Assembly: GCA_964432985.1 (NCBI GenBank)
Contig: CAYSPT010000039.1
Coordinates: 1-46,111, forward strand
From: CAYSPT01 sp964432985
GTDB taxonomy: Bacteria > Muiribacteriota > CAYSPT01
Direction: 5' to 3'
Length of the DNA stretch: 46,111 nucleotides
Shown here piece by piece: positions 33,992 through 42,941 of this stretch; the stretch's first letter is position 1, and every line of letters starts with the position of its first letter. The position numbers and the translations under genes were made by a program. The notes beneath the pieces were generated by a model. It had not been told where the DNA came from. It searched no databases and saw nothing but the letters and a program-made list of their open reading frames with translations.

Positions 33992-35863
33992 TTAGAGACT
34001 TCCTGCTTCTTCCGAGATACGGCTATAGATCACGTCCTTGATTTTCATCCGGTCGGCGTTGAATATCATGGCATAGGTGATCCAGCATTTGTAAAGTTTC
34101 TTCCGGTTTTTGACCATTTCGGTGGCGCGGACGACGGAGCCGATCAGTCGGGCCACCTTAAGCTCTGCCGGATGGAATATCACCACGATGTGCATTCCTT
34201 TTTTCAGAGGGGTCGGAGTGACCAGCTCCATACCTCGTTCACTCAGCAGGTGGCACAGCCCGGCAAATTTAGGGGAAAGCTTCTGGGTAGCCGGGTTGAG
34301 TATTTTCATACATGACACGCTGAAGTTGCAGTCGAGCCGTATATCGTCCCACTGTTCGATTACGCGGGCCGCTGCCGGCCGTGCAATGGTCAGGATGGAT
34401 TCCGAAGACTGATCCCGCACGCTGGTATCCGCTTCAAGCAGCTTATTGTCAAACGTCAACCGCATTTTGATTGACCGGTCGACATACTTGTCGAATGCGT
34501 CGGTAACGTCCATGACCGGCCAGTCGAGGGTAATGCGCCCCGGATCTAGTGACCGGATTTTGCCTTCCCGGTTTTTCTTTATCCCGCCGGCGGAGTAATG
34601 CAGCTCCACCAAGTTTCCCGGTTTGAGCATCTGGTCATCAACAGGAAGCGTTTTGGCGGTCTTTTTCTTTTGTAGAGAATCTTTTGCCGGCGCCAGGCTC
34701 TTGTAGAATTCGACATCGGGCAGCCGGGTCTTTTTTTCCGAATCGGTGAAGCAGGTAAACTTTACCAGCTTGAAGCCTCCCAGGAGGTCCTTGAGTCTGC
34801 GGTTGGTCTTCTTCAAATAATCGAGTGACTGGCGGTCGATATCCTTTAATTTATTGCAGTCAAGAATCAGGCAGGTGTAACCGTCTTTGATTACCTTCCT
34901 GACCTGGGTTTCGAAGGAAGGAAGCGTGTACAGGTCCAGAACGCCGTCGAGGGTCAGGGTGGCGAAACCGCCTTCCTCTTTGATGTCACACGATAAGGAT
35001 TCCCTGGCATGGGCGCCGGAAGCAGCCACCGCTTGTTTGTCGGATCCTATACGGTATTTTTGCCGGAAAGATCTGGCGTCGTCTATACGGCCCACCTGTT
35101 CCAGGTACAGTATCCATGCGTTCAGCAGGTGCTCGTCGAACTCTTCGTTGGGTGCACCGATATTTTCTATGACCGATTTACTCAAGAAATCGTAGTCGAA
35201 TTGCTTCAGGGCGATGGTGAGGCGAGAAAACTTGAATCCGGAAGCCTCGACAAACATGTAGAAAAGCGGCAGCACCGATTTAGGATTCTGCCAGTTGCCG
35301 ATTATTTTTATGGCCCGGCTGAACACCTCGTTCCCGGCCATCTTGAGGGCGGAAAGCAATGGGCCGAGCCCCTTGCTTCCGTCATCAGTCAGTTCCAGAG
35401 CATCAAGCACCGCCAGCTGCACCTGGTTATTGTTGACGAATATTAAATTAGCCAGGTCCGGAATGATTTTTTTGTCCCCGACTTTGCCCAGGAACTGGAT
35501 CATTCTTGTCAGCAGTGGGTAGCGGAGCCCGTCATGGCGCAGTTCGTCGAATTTTTCCAGGTACCTGTTATGGAGATTCAACCGTTCGAAGGTCTCCAGC
35601 ATAATCTCTCTTGTACTCTCATCTCCCTGGTCGAGAACCTCTATCAGGTGATCGTATACTTCAATATCATCTTTTTTGCTCAGATAATCAATTATTTCGT
35701 GCTTGATATGGACCTGGTCGGATTTCAGCGCCTCGGCCATTATGGAAATGGTCAGAGGATGGTCGTTCATCCAGAGATTTTTTAAGGCGGCTCTCTGGTG
35801 GTCGGAATCTCCCCCATTGATCAACTGGTCTCTCAGACCAGCCAGTTCAGTCCCAGCAGCCAT
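33992..35863 (-). CDS. HEAT-STAS-PilZ-like protein, paralogue 3
   Basis: This 623-residue protein has repeats such as SIMAEALKSDQVHIKHEIIDYL, a STAS part LDLYTLPSFETQVRKVI and DCNKLKDIDRQSLDYLKK, and a PilZ-like part LCHLLSERGMELVTPTPLKKGMHIVV. The DxSxxG motif is again degenerate (LSERGM). Three starts are near; ATG 35863 aligns best with the N-terminus of paralogue 1. A strong promoter lies at 36042-36071, so this gene leads a three-gene unit. The region directly before the start carries an A-rich hairpin (35892-35913). Confidence 0.7.
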   Translation of the reverse strand: MAAGTELAGLRDQLINGGDSDHQRAALKNLWMNDHPLTISIMAEALKSDQVHIKHEIIDYLSKKDDIEVYDHLIEVLDQGDESTREIMLETFERLNLHNRYLEKFDELRHDGLRYPLLTRMIQFLGKVGDKKIIPDLANLIFVNNNQVQLAVLDALELTDDGSKGLGPLLSALKMAGNEVFSRAIKIIGNWQNPKSVLPLFYMFVEASGFKFSRLTIALKQFDYDFLSKSVIENIGAPNEEFDEHLLNAWILYLEQVGRIDDARSFRQKYRIGSDKQAVAASGAHARESLSCDIKEEGGFATLTLDGVLDLYTLPSFETQVRKVIKDGYTCLILDCNKLKDIDRQSLDYLKKTNRRLKDLLGGFKLVKFTCFTDSEKKTRLPDVEFYKSLAPAKDSLQKKKTAKTLPVDDQMLKPGNLVELHYSAGGIKKNREGKIRSLDPGRITLDWPVMDVTDAFDKYVDRSIKMRLTFDNKLLEADTSVRDQSSESILTIARPAAARVIEQWDDIRLDCNFSVSCMKILNPATQKLSPKFAGLCHLLSERGMELVTPTPLKKGMHIVVIFHPAELKVARLIGSVVRATEMVKNRKKLYKCWITYAMIFNADRMKIKDVIYSRISEEAGSL

Positions 35864-36041
35864 TGCGAATCCCATCGTCAAACTTAAAAGCCTGCCAAAA
35901 AAAAAGCTGGCAGCGTCGGGTTTTCTTAAACGTGAACCATTTACAAGAACGTCAGTTAATCAGTTACCAACTATATGTAACGTGATCTTTGAGAATATAT
36001 ATCCGCAAAGAGGGTATTCTTTCCCACGATACAGCTATTTT

Positions 36042-36071
36042 ATTGTAGCAACAAAAAATACCTTTACGCAA
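36042..36071 (-). promoter_or_regulatory. Promoter for the HEAT-STAS-PilZ cluster
   Basis: On the minus strand, TTGCGT (36066-36071) and TACAAT (36042-36047) are 18 bases apart. The 280-base gap 35882-36162 is AT-rich and contains nothing else recognisable. The leader to ATG 35863 would be about 170 bases long. Confidence 0.45.
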
Positions 36072-36162
36072 CTTGTAATTTCTCCTCTGCGGGAATACCG
36101 GCGGTAATAGTAAGCTGTAATTAATATATCTGAAAATCATATACCTGAGGCTGCACCCACTT

Positions 36163-37509
36163 TTACAGTCGGGCCCTGAGCTTCAAGGTGAGATAGTTGG
36201 TCAGCACTGCGGAACAGACCTGGTCGGGAGGCAGTACCAGCGGGATAACACCTACGTTTTGGACTGCTCTCTGGGCGCCCTTGATACGTCCCAGCACCTC
36301 GTGAGCCACCACTTTGCGGTAGACATCCTCTTCAGTTTTTGGGATTTCAAACGCTGTTTTCTTTATCTGGGGATCGGTAACCGATACCACCACCGGCAGA
36401 TGTTTGCGGCTTAACAACCAGATGCTTTCTCTGAGCTTCTGGGGAGCGGCACCTGCGGCCAGATCGGTCAGCATGACCACCAGAGACCGTTTGAGCCGGG
36501 TATTGATGATGAAACGGAAAATAGCTTCATAATTCGGTTCCACACGGCGCGGCTGCAGGTTGTAAAGCTGGTCGAGAAAGTAGTGATATTGCCGTTTACC
36601 TCGCCTGGGGGCCAGGTACTGGTGGACACGGTCGGAGAAAACCGCCAGACCGACTTTGTCCTCCTTTCTGGTCACCACATGCCCGAGCAGCAAAGCTGCG
36701 TTTACCGAATAATCCAGCAGGGTGAACTTACCTACTTTGGCTCCCATAGGGCGGCTGCAATCTACTATGATGAGAATGGACTGGTTGATTTCCGACTGGT
36801 ATTGCCTGGTGATTATTTTATTTTTACGGGCAGTTGCTTTCCAGTCGATGCTGCGAAACTCGTCGTCGCTGGTGTACTCTTTTAAGCTTTCAAACTCCGT
36901 GCCCATTCCTCTGCGCCGCTCCGGGGTAAATCCCGTTTCCAGTAAGTGGCTTCGTTTGATCATCAACTCGAAACGGGATATGTTGACGATGCTGGGATAG
37001 ACCTTGATCTGGGTTTCAACGGGAAAGGCTATTTGACGCATGGTCAGTTCCAATACACCGCGGTAACGAATGATGACATTGCCGAAGCTAAACGAGCCAC
37101 GGTTCGAGGGAGTCACCTGGTAGGGTATCCTGGTTTCGGAACGCTGCTGAAGTTCCAGCTCGAATTCTTCTCTGTCAACGTCGAATTCCAGGGGGTATTC
37201 ATCCCGCAGTATGACCTTGAGTGGTTTCCAGGAGCGGTTATAGAGCTTGATGACAATCGTGTTTTTTTCACCGATAGACAGCTTGGTGTGACATGTCCTG
37301 GTCACAACGATGTCTTCCGGCGTGGGTGTCATACGCACGTCCAGAAGGATGAGCATGGTGACCAGAGTGTTGAAACCGATAAAGATGATGATGGCAACAA
37401 AATGGTTCGGAGCCAGCATCAGCGGTAGCGCCCCAGCCAGAATCAGGAGAATAACCCTGGTGGTCAGCGTAATTCCCTTCAAGGATATACCGTGTGTTAC
37501 CTTTTCCAT
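36163..37509 (-). CDS. DUF58 family protein (VWA-like domain)
   Basis: This 448-residue protein has two N-terminal membrane helices (about 14-55), a beta-rich region, and the DUF58 core RSIDWKATARKNKIITRQYQSEINQSILIIVDCSRPMG (about 225-262). The metal site begins with DCSRPM, and KEDKVGLAVFSDRVHQYL follows. The family almost always pairs with a MoxR ATPase, as here (15 bases downstream of moxR). MoxR-DUF58 systems are thought to assist folding or metal loading of envelope proteins; target unknown. AAGGACAG precedes ATG 37509. It is the last gene of its operon. Confidence 0.87.
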   Translation of the reverse strand: MEKVTHGISLKGITLTTRVILLILAGALPLMLAPNHFVAIIIFIGFNTLVTMLILLDVRMTPTPEDIVVTRTCHTKLSIGEKNTIVIKLYNRSWKPLKVILRDEYPLEFDVDREEFELELQQRSETRIPYQVTPSNRGSFSFGNVIIRYRGVLELTMRQIAFPVETQIKVYPSIVNISRFELMIKRSHLLETGFTPERRRGMGTEFESLKEYTSDDEFRSIDWKATARKNKIITRQYQSEINQSILIIVDCSRPMGAKVGKFTLLDYSVNAALLLGHVVTRKEDKVGLAVFSDRVHQYLAPRRGKRQYHYFLDQLYNLQPRRVEPNYEAIFRFIINTRLKRSLVVMLTDLAAGAAPQKLRESIWLLSRKHLPVVVSVTDPQIKKTAFEIPKTEEDVYRKVVAHEVLGRIKGAQRAVQNVGVIPLVLPPDQVCSAVLTNYLTLKLRARL

Positions 37510-37524
37510 TCTGTCCTTACTCCA

Positions 37525-38508
37525 TTACCGTGGTACCTTCACCTGGGTCAAAACAGCATCGAGGCTCTCGTCCGGGGTTATTCCTTCAATTTCCGCTTCC
37601 GGCTTCAGGATGATTCGGTGCCTGAGGACCGGATAAACCATCATCTTCACGTCATCGGGAGTGACAAAATCCCGGCCGTCCATGAGCGCCACCGCTTTGC
37701 TGGCCAGGAGCAGACCAATGGAGGCCCGCGGCCCGCCGCCCACCAGTAGATCTTTCCAGCTCCGGGTCGCGCGGACGACATTGGCAATATACTCGATTAT
37801 GGAGGCCTTGGTTTTTACTTGCCGGATAGCGTTCTGGCAGAGGGAGATCTCTTCTGAGGTAGTTACCTTTTGCAGGCCGACCCGGCTGAGCTCATCCGAG
37901 CGGAATCCTTCCTCGAACCTCTCAAGAATGGCATTTTCTTCTTCTGCCCCGGGGTAGGGAACCAGAATCTTGAAAATAAACCGGTCGAGCTGTGCTTCGG
38001 GGAGCGGGTACGTTCCCTCGTATTCCAGTGGATTCTGAGTGGCCAGAACGGTAAAAATGGAAGAGAGCTTGAACCGGTTTCCCTCGATGGTCACCTGGCG
38101 CTCCTCCATGCACTCCAGCATGGCCGACTGGGTCTTGGCCGGAGCACGATTGACTTCGTCCGCCAGGGCGAAATCCGTGAAAATCGGACCTTGTTGGATC
38201 TTGAACGTGCTGGTTTGCATGTCGTAGATATTGGTGCCGATGATATCCGATGGCATCAGGTCCGGAGTCATCTGGATCCGTCTGAACGTGACACCGATAC
38301 AGTGAGCCAGTGTTTTGATGGTCAAGGTCTTGGCTGTTCCCGGCACCCCTTCCAACAGAACGTGACCGCGTATGAGCAGGGCACCCAGTATCAGGTCGAT
38401 CACCTGGTCCTGCCCGACAATCACTTTTTTGATTTCCCGTTTCAGGTTGCTGAAAATATCGTGCACCCTGGTTTTGTCAATTGCTTCAGTTGGCAGTGCG
38501 TCAGTCAT
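37525..38508 (-). CDS. MoxR-type AAA+ ATPase
   Basis: This 327-residue AAA+ ATPase of the MoxR family has Walker A GVPGTAKT (about 51-58), Walker B with FALADEVNRAPAKTQSAMLECMEERQ, sensor 1 VLATQNPLEYEGTYPLPEAQLDRF, and the C-terminal lid. Such proteins work as chaperone motors with a VWA partner; the DUF58 protein is encoded just after. AAGGAGC precedes ATG 38508. It overlaps the upstream DUF4350 gene by 8 bases, so they are translationally coupled. Confidence 0.93.
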   Translation of the reverse strand: MTDALPTEAIDKTRVHDIFSNLKREIKKVIVGQDQVIDLILGALLIRGHVLLEGVPGTAKTLTIKTLAHCIGVTFRRIQMTPDLMPSDIIGTNIYDMQTSTFKIQQGPIFTDFALADEVNRAPAKTQSAMLECMEERQVTIEGNRFKLSSIFTVLATQNPLEYEGTYPLPEAQLDRFIFKILVPYPGAEEENAILERFEEGFRSDELSRVGLQKVTTSEEISLCQNAIRQVKTKASIIEYIANVVRATRSWKDLLVGGGPRASIGLLLASKAVALMDGRDFVTPDDVKMMVYPVLRHRIILKPEAEIEGITPDESLDAVLTQVKVPR

Positions 38509-39757
38509 AAATTTTGAGCTCCTTTCGGGTGGCTTCAAGAATCCTAATGTAGCGTACCAGTTTTGTGGAATTACGCTGTTCTTCCTTGATGATTGATTCC
38601 AGCCCTTTCATGGCTGTTCTAAGATTAGTGACGAGATGGGGATGGGTAGACTTCAAGCGTTCGAATATCTGACGGTCATCCTCTTCCGCTGGCAATCCCA
38701 GTCGCCGTCTTAACGCCGACAGAAATTCGAAGAGCAGCCGTTCAGCTGTAAAACTGGCGGCCTGCATTCGCATGTACAGTCTCCCCATGCTGCTTACATA
38801 GGTGTCCACACTGTAGCCCTCTTCGGGTAAGGGCACGGGCCTGGTAAACCTGCGGCTCATGGCGTAAAAGTACACGATGAGTCCGATGAGCATCTGCGCC
38901 AGGACCCAGCTGATGGGATTTGCTTTGATCATACTCCACAGTGTTTTGTGCGGGACTTTCTTCTTCACAGTCGTAATCGGTCTCGGTGGAGCGGCGGTAC
39001 TTGTCCGCACCCTGGCCTGGATGGCAAAATCCGGGTCCGGGGAGTACATGTAAACGGTTGTGCCGGATGTAAGGTTTTCCACCAACCGGGTAACAAGCAC
39101 GATGTTGTCGGTTTTTTGGAGACCATCCGGATAGAAAAGTTCCGCATTGGATACGATGACGATCTGTCCTTTTCCCCGGTAGGTGGAGAGCACTGTGGAG
39201 TTGCCGCTCTCATCGGCCAGATGGGGAACGAAGGAGGCCCCCTTCTTAATATTGACCGCGCCATAGGAGCTGGTGACGTCCCTTACTTCTTCCAGGTGAG
39301 GAAGGGGATTGGCCGGGTCCTCCCTGGTTTCCGGCCGGCCTTTTTTAATTTCAGCACCGAACGCTTCGGCGATCCGGCTGTGCTCGGAAAAGAATATGAG
39401 CAGGCTTCCCCCATTTCTTACCCATGGTAAAATTTCTTTCTTGAACTTAAGTCTCAAGGTGTCCGGCGGGTCGAAGAGAATTATCAACCGGCTGTCATTA
39501 CGCGGCAGGCTGCTTGTGTAGTGAATGGTGTAACCAAGACGTCTCAGGTAGTAATAGAGAAACGGTTTGGGTTTGATAATCACCTTTTTGATTATGGTTC
39601 TCGTACCGCCTCCGGAAGGTGCTTTTGACGTGGGTTTGCCATCGGGGGAAGGAGTGTTTATCTCGATATCGGAAAGGCTGAACAGGTTGATTCCCCACAT
39701 GGTAAAGATAAAGCAGCACAGGAGCAGAATCAGGTAACCTTCTATTGTTTTCTTCAT
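38501..39757 (-). CDS. DUF4350 domain membrane protein
   Basis: This 418-residue protein has a N-terminal membrane helix (GYLILLLCCFIFTMWGINLF), then a DUF4350 domain outside the membrane (YYYLRRLGYTIHYTSSLP, RLIILFDPP, GGSLLIFFSEHSRIAEAFGAEI). A second membrane helix (about 280-300, PISWVLAQMLIGLIVYFYAM) and a cytoplasmic C-terminus follow. It is always found with MoxR-DUF58-DUF4129 genes; its job is unknown. Its ATG overlaps the DUF4129 stop (ATGA) and its stop overlaps moxR, which shows tight coupling. Confidence 0.85.
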   Translation of the reverse strand: MKKTIEGYLILLLCCFIFTMWGINLFSLSDIEINTPSPDGKPTSKAPSGGGTRTIIKKVIIKPKPFLYYYLRRLGYTIHYTSSLPRNDSRLIILFDPPDTLRLKFKKEILPWVRNGGSLLIFFSEHSRIAEAFGAEIKKGRPETREDPANPLPHLEEVRDVTSSYGAVNIKKGASFVPHLADESGNSTVLSTYRGKGQIVIVSNAELFYPDGLQKTDNIVLVTRLVENLTSGTTVYMYSPDPDFAIQARVRTSTAAPPRPITTVKKKVPHKTLWSMIKANPISWVLAQMLIGLIVYFYAMSRRFTRPVPLPEEGYSVDTYVSSMGRLYMRMQAASFTAERLLFEFLSALRRRLGLPAEEDDRQIFERLKSTHPHLVTNLRTAMKGLESIIKEEQRNSTKLVRYIRILEATRKELKIYD

Positions 39758-41211
39758 GCTCTTCCCCTCGTGCTGCCAGCTGAAAGCCGCTGGTAAAGGT
39801 TGAGAAATACTTTGAAATCATCCATGGCAGGCTGGTTGAATCCATAGATCATCCGGTCGAACAGTCTCAACGGTGTTTTGAAGATGTCGAACATCTTCAA
39901 CAACCGTGATTCTTCCTTGAACGTGGTGAGGTATTCACCATTGGTTTTCGTACGGTCGAAGTCGAGTATCTTCTGCTCATCGAGCAACACCAGGCAGGCA
40001 AGGGTCATCAGCCTGATTGCCAGTTCTATTTGTCCTTTTCGCGCCAGTTCCACTGCTCGTTGCTGAAGAGTAGCCGGATGCGCCATTTCTTCAGGAATCG
40101 GACCGCTCTCAACCTCTCCTCCCTGGTCTTTGGCCTCCATGTTTTTCTTGATGGATTTGTATATGAAATAAATGAGTCCGCCAACGAAAACGGCGGTGAT
40201 TGTTATGAGAAGAAAATAGAGGAATTTCACCAGTGATTTGCCCGAACTTTTTTTCTTTCTTGGTTTCGGTTTCGGTTTCGGCTTGGGCTTTGGTTTAGGT
40301 TTAGGTCTCGGTTTAGGTTTTGGCTTGACCGTCGGTTTTTTGGGTTGAGATTTCGGCTGTATTTTCGGAGTGGCCGGCCGTGAGGGCTTTCTGCTGGTGG
40401 ACTTCGTACCTCCTATTCTTACCGACTCCTGCCGGGAAGATTGCTGCGAGGTGCTGCTTGATGTATGTGTCCCGGATATGCCTGAGCCGCTTCCCGAACC
40501 GGATCCCGATGTCGAGTAACCACTGCTTCTGCCGGCCGTGCCGCTGCCGCTGGAAGAAGAGCCGCTCCCGGAAAATGAGCTGCGCCCGTCGGATCGCCCA
40601 CCCACGCTGGAAGACGAGCCGCTCCTGGATCGCTGGCCGGTAGGCTGAAAAGAGGTACCTGACTGGTACCCTCCCCTGACAGAGGTGAACTCACCGTCGA
40701 TTCGCTCGGCAAAAAGGCGATCGCATTTCACAGGTGTGCCGTTCCTGGAATAAAAGGCCTCGCCGCCGCACGGCGCGCGTGAGGTGTTTCTCATCAGCTC
40801 GTCCAGGATAGCCCGCATCTGCTCTTCAGTGACATCGGACTCTCTGGGTGCAGTGTTGATGGTGTCTCTTAAACCTTCCAGGGTTTCGGTCAGATATCTG
40901 AGATACACGTTCCGCTTTTTTACCGAATCCTCCAGGTTGATATCTTCAAGCGTGTTTTCCGCCCAGCTGAGTTCCAGGCGTCGGTCATACCCGTCAGAGA
41001 GGGTAATCCATCTGGTTCGAGCAAGATTAATCAGGCGGTCACAGGCTTCGGGGGATGGACGGTTGTCGGTTCGGTAAGCTGTTTCCAGGTCGTTGATGAC
41101 CGACTTGATAGTATGATCGAATTCATTATGGGAAAGTGCCAGTGCCGGTCCCAACATGTTTATGATCAAAACCAGGAAGACCAGGGCTGTTTCAAGGAGT
41201 CGTCGTGGCAC
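39754..41211 (-). CDS. DUF4129 domain membrane protein with Ser-rich and Lys-Pro-rich linker
   Basis: This is a 485-residue protein. The frame is open to 41238, but GTG 41211 with GGAGGAGGAAAC seven bases before is the better start. A signal-anchor (about 5-27) is followed by a soluble extracytoplasmic part of about 160 residues. Then comes a Ser/Gly-rich stretch (about 40410-40641) and a Lys-Pro alternation (40249-40350), a membrane helix (FLYFLLITITAVFVGGLIYFIY) and a C-terminal DUF4129-like part (VELARKGQIELAIRLMTLACLVLLDEQKI). The KP repeats can span the cell-wall space. Its start overlaps the previous gene by 20 bases. Such low-complexity linkers vary quickly between strains. Confidence 0.75.
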   Translation of the reverse strand: MPRRLLETALVFLVLIINMLGPALALSHNEFDHTIKSVINDLETAYRTDNRPSPEACDRLINLARTRWITLSDGYDRRLELSWAENTLEDINLEDSVKKRNVYLRYLTETLEGLRDTINTAPRESDVTEEQMRAILDELMRNTSRAPCGGEAFYSRNGTPVKCDRLFAERIDGEFTSVRGGYQSGTSFQPTGQRSRSGSSSSVGGRSDGRSSFSGSGSSSSGSGTAGRSSGYSTSGSGSGSGSGISGTHTSSSTSQQSSRQESVRIGGTKSTSRKPSRPATPKIQPKSQPKKPTVKPKPKPRPKPKPKPKPKPKPKPRKKKSSGKSLVKFLYFLLITITAVFVGGLIYFIYKSIKKNMEAKDQGGEVESGPIPEEMAHPATLQQRAVELARKGQIELAIRLMTLACLVLLDEQKILDFDRTKTNGEYLTTFKEESRLLKMFDIFKTPLRLFDRMIYGFNQPAMDDFKVFLNLYQRLSAGSTRGRA

Positions 41212-42235
41212 GAGTTTCCTCCTCCATCTGCATAACACACCGGGTGACGAGAATGTGGAAGCCTATCCAGAACGGGTCGATCAGAATGTCGGCCACCAGG
41301 AGCAAAACGATCTGCTCCAGAGGCATCGGGTTGTGGACGAAGATTTCCATGGACAGCATGAGACCGTAGCCGATGCAGAGGTAGAATCCGGCGCTTACCA
41401 CGAGAAACGTGGGATAGAGTCGTTTGGCCAGTCCACCGAAGGGTGAAAATATACCAATACCTTTGTTCCGGTGAGCACGTGATGAATCCGTAAGAAGATA
41501 GCGAGGCAGCATGTGGGTGGTTTTGTAGAGCACCAGGATGGATATAATCAGTCCGAATACGAGCATGGGAGTACTCTGGGAAGCAATGAACATGATAAAG
41601 GGGATTCCCGGCACCAGCAGTGATTTGAGGATATTGGCTTTAAGCATTTCAGAGTAGCGTTCAGCTGTGAAGCCGCGTTTTGCCAGAGCCCGGGCCGTCC
41701 GGTCACGGTAACCGCCGAGGAACGCTCTGCCTACCATGTCCCAGGTGACGGGCCGCAGAAAGAGGTGGTACATGAAAATGGCCGCCGCATAGCGCAAAGA
41801 CAACAGGTCTTCCCATTTGAAAAGCTGTCCCCGGGCATCATCAAAACCCCATGAGAAAAAAAATATTATCCCCACTGCCAGGACTATTTTAATGAGACCG
41901 GTTTTCAACGAAACAATCGTGATACGGCGCAGGTTTGATTTGAAAATGAACAGGACTTCGTCGAGAACCTGTGTGGGACTGTGAAGATACTCCAATTCGG
42001 TTTTAATTTCGGTCTTGACCTTGACCCTGGATGATACCCCATCGTCAATGAGCCGGTTGTAGATTTGAAAGGCGTAGAACCTTATATGTTCGTCCTCGTC
42101 GGCTCTGAGGGCCTTGGCCACCTGGAGGACGCGGGGATCGGAAAGCGTAGACAGGCGCTGCATCCCACGTCTTCTGAGCTTCGAGTTGCCGCTTTCCAGG
42201 TCGCGAAGACACTTTTCAAATATGTTCTGTTCCAT
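41192..42235 (-). CDS. Membrane protein with HEAT-like N-terminus in the MoxR operon
   Basis: This 347-residue protein has a HEAT-like repeat of two helices (LRRRGMQRLSTLSDPRVLQVAKALRADEDEHIRFYAFQIYNRLI, about 20-65). About six membrane helices follow (for example VSLKTGLIKIVLAVGIIFFFSWGF and ILIDPFWIGFHILVTRC). I do not recognise the family. It lies between RDD and DUF4129, where operons of this type often carry a SpoIIM-type or other multi-pass protein. ATG 42235 is likely; TTG 42247 directly after the RDD stop is also possible. Confidence 0.75.
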   Translation of the reverse strand: MEQNIFEKCLRDLESGNSKLRRRGMQRLSTLSDPRVLQVAKALRADEDEHIRFYAFQIYNRLIDDGVSSRVKVKTEIKTELEYLHSPTQVLDEVLFIFKSNLRRITIVSLKTGLIKIVLAVGIIFFFSWGFDDARGQLFKWEDLLSLRYAAAIFMYHLFLRPVTWDMVGRAFLGGYRDRTARALAKRGFTAERYSEMLKANILKSLLVPGIPFIMFIASQSTPMLVFGLIISILVLYKTTHMLPRYLLTDSSRAHRNKGIGIFSPFGGLAKRLYPTFLVVSAGFYLCIGYGLMLSMEIFVHNPMPLEQIVLLLVADILIDPFWIGFHILVTRCVMQMEEETRATTTP

Positions 42236-42247
42236 GCCGTTTTCCAA

Positions 42248-42778
42248 TCAGCGTTGCCCGGTATTGAATGGTGGTCTAACTGCGTCCTGCTGCGGTTTCT
42301 TGATGGTTCGGATAACGATGGTCCCGGACACGAGATCACCGATTCGCTGGTGGTGCTCCGACAGGAACATGCTCAGTATTCCGCCTATGAAAAAGGGGGG
42401 AAACAGATCAGCTACCCGCAGGAGGTTCCTGGCGGCGGAAGGGAAAAAATCCACCCGGTGTCCATCGATGGTGACTACCCTGATTCCCATGTATTTCTTT
42501 CCCGGTGTTTGACCATCATGAAGAACTTCGAAGAATATGTGATACCCCCATAGAATGATAAAATTAATGGCTATAAGTACTCCGGCCAGGACACCTTCAT
42601 GCTTCATGAAGGGTACTATTTCGTGGAACATGGCTTTGAATAGAAAGTCAAATACAATAAACAGTACGATCTGAATAAGGAAATCGTAAAGAAAAGCGAT
42701 CCCCCGGCTGGCCAGGCCGGCCAGCTGATACCGGATGATGATATTTTCCGGTGTAATAATTTTAACGTCCAGCGGCAT
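42248..42778 (-). CDS. RDD family membrane protein
   Basis: This 176-residue protein has an RDD domain of about three helices. The signature Arg-Asp residues are in LASRGIAFLYDFLIQIVLF (about 23-41) and the late Asp in RIGDLVSG. RDD proteins are often transporters or exporters but frequently accompany MoxR-type clusters without known role. ATG 42778 (MPLDVKII) has GGGAGCC upstream, and the 42818-42847 promoter precedes it. It is the first gene of the operon. Confidence 0.85.
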   Translation of the reverse strand: MPLDVKIITPENIIIRYQLAGLASRGIAFLYDFLIQIVLFIVFDFLFKAMFHEIVPFMKHEGVLAGVLIAINFIILWGYHIFFEVLHDGQTPGKKYMGIRVVTIDGHRVDFFPSAARNLLRVADLFPPFFIGGILSMFLSEHHQRIGDLVSGTIVIRTIKKPQQDAVRPPFNTGQR

Positions 42779-42805
42779 GCGAGATCTGGCTCCCAGATGA
42801 AGCAA

Positions 42806-42817
42806 TTATTGCAATAA
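42806..42817. promoter_or_regulatory. Perfect 12-bp palindrome at the RDD operon transcription start
   Basis: TTATTGCAATAA is a perfect palindrome directly after the -10 box (42818-42823), at the predicted transcription start. It is well placed to act as an operator. Confidence 0.45.
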
Positions 42818-42847
42818 AGTATACCACCAGCCATGATTGCTCTACAA
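42818..42847 (-). promoter_or_regulatory. Promoter of the RDD-MoxR-DUF58 operon
   Basis: On the minus strand, TTGTAG (42842-42847) and TATACT (42818-42823) are 18 bases apart. The same TATACT box is used by the exonuclease III and DUF47 promoters. Confidence 0.5.
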
Positions 42848-42885
42848 GCATTTAGTTGAGTACGCCGGGATGTTTCATCATGTGC

Positions 42886-42915
42886 TTGCGTGGGCACCTC
42901 AGAGAATGATAATAT
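42886..42915 (+). promoter_or_regulatory. Promoter of the nucleotidyltransferase-amidase pair
   Basis: TTGCGT (42886-42891) and TAATAT (42910-42915) are 18 bases apart, with GAAGGAG and the GTG start shortly after. It is divergent from the RDD operon promoter. Confidence 0.45.
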
Positions 42916-42941
42916 GGGCTGCTGCGAAGGAGACATAAACC

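Noticed and set aside
35892..35913. A-rich hairpin CTGCCA/TGGCAG as a terminator
   Set aside because: On the minus strand the T-run is in the loop and not after the stem, and it sits before a gene start.
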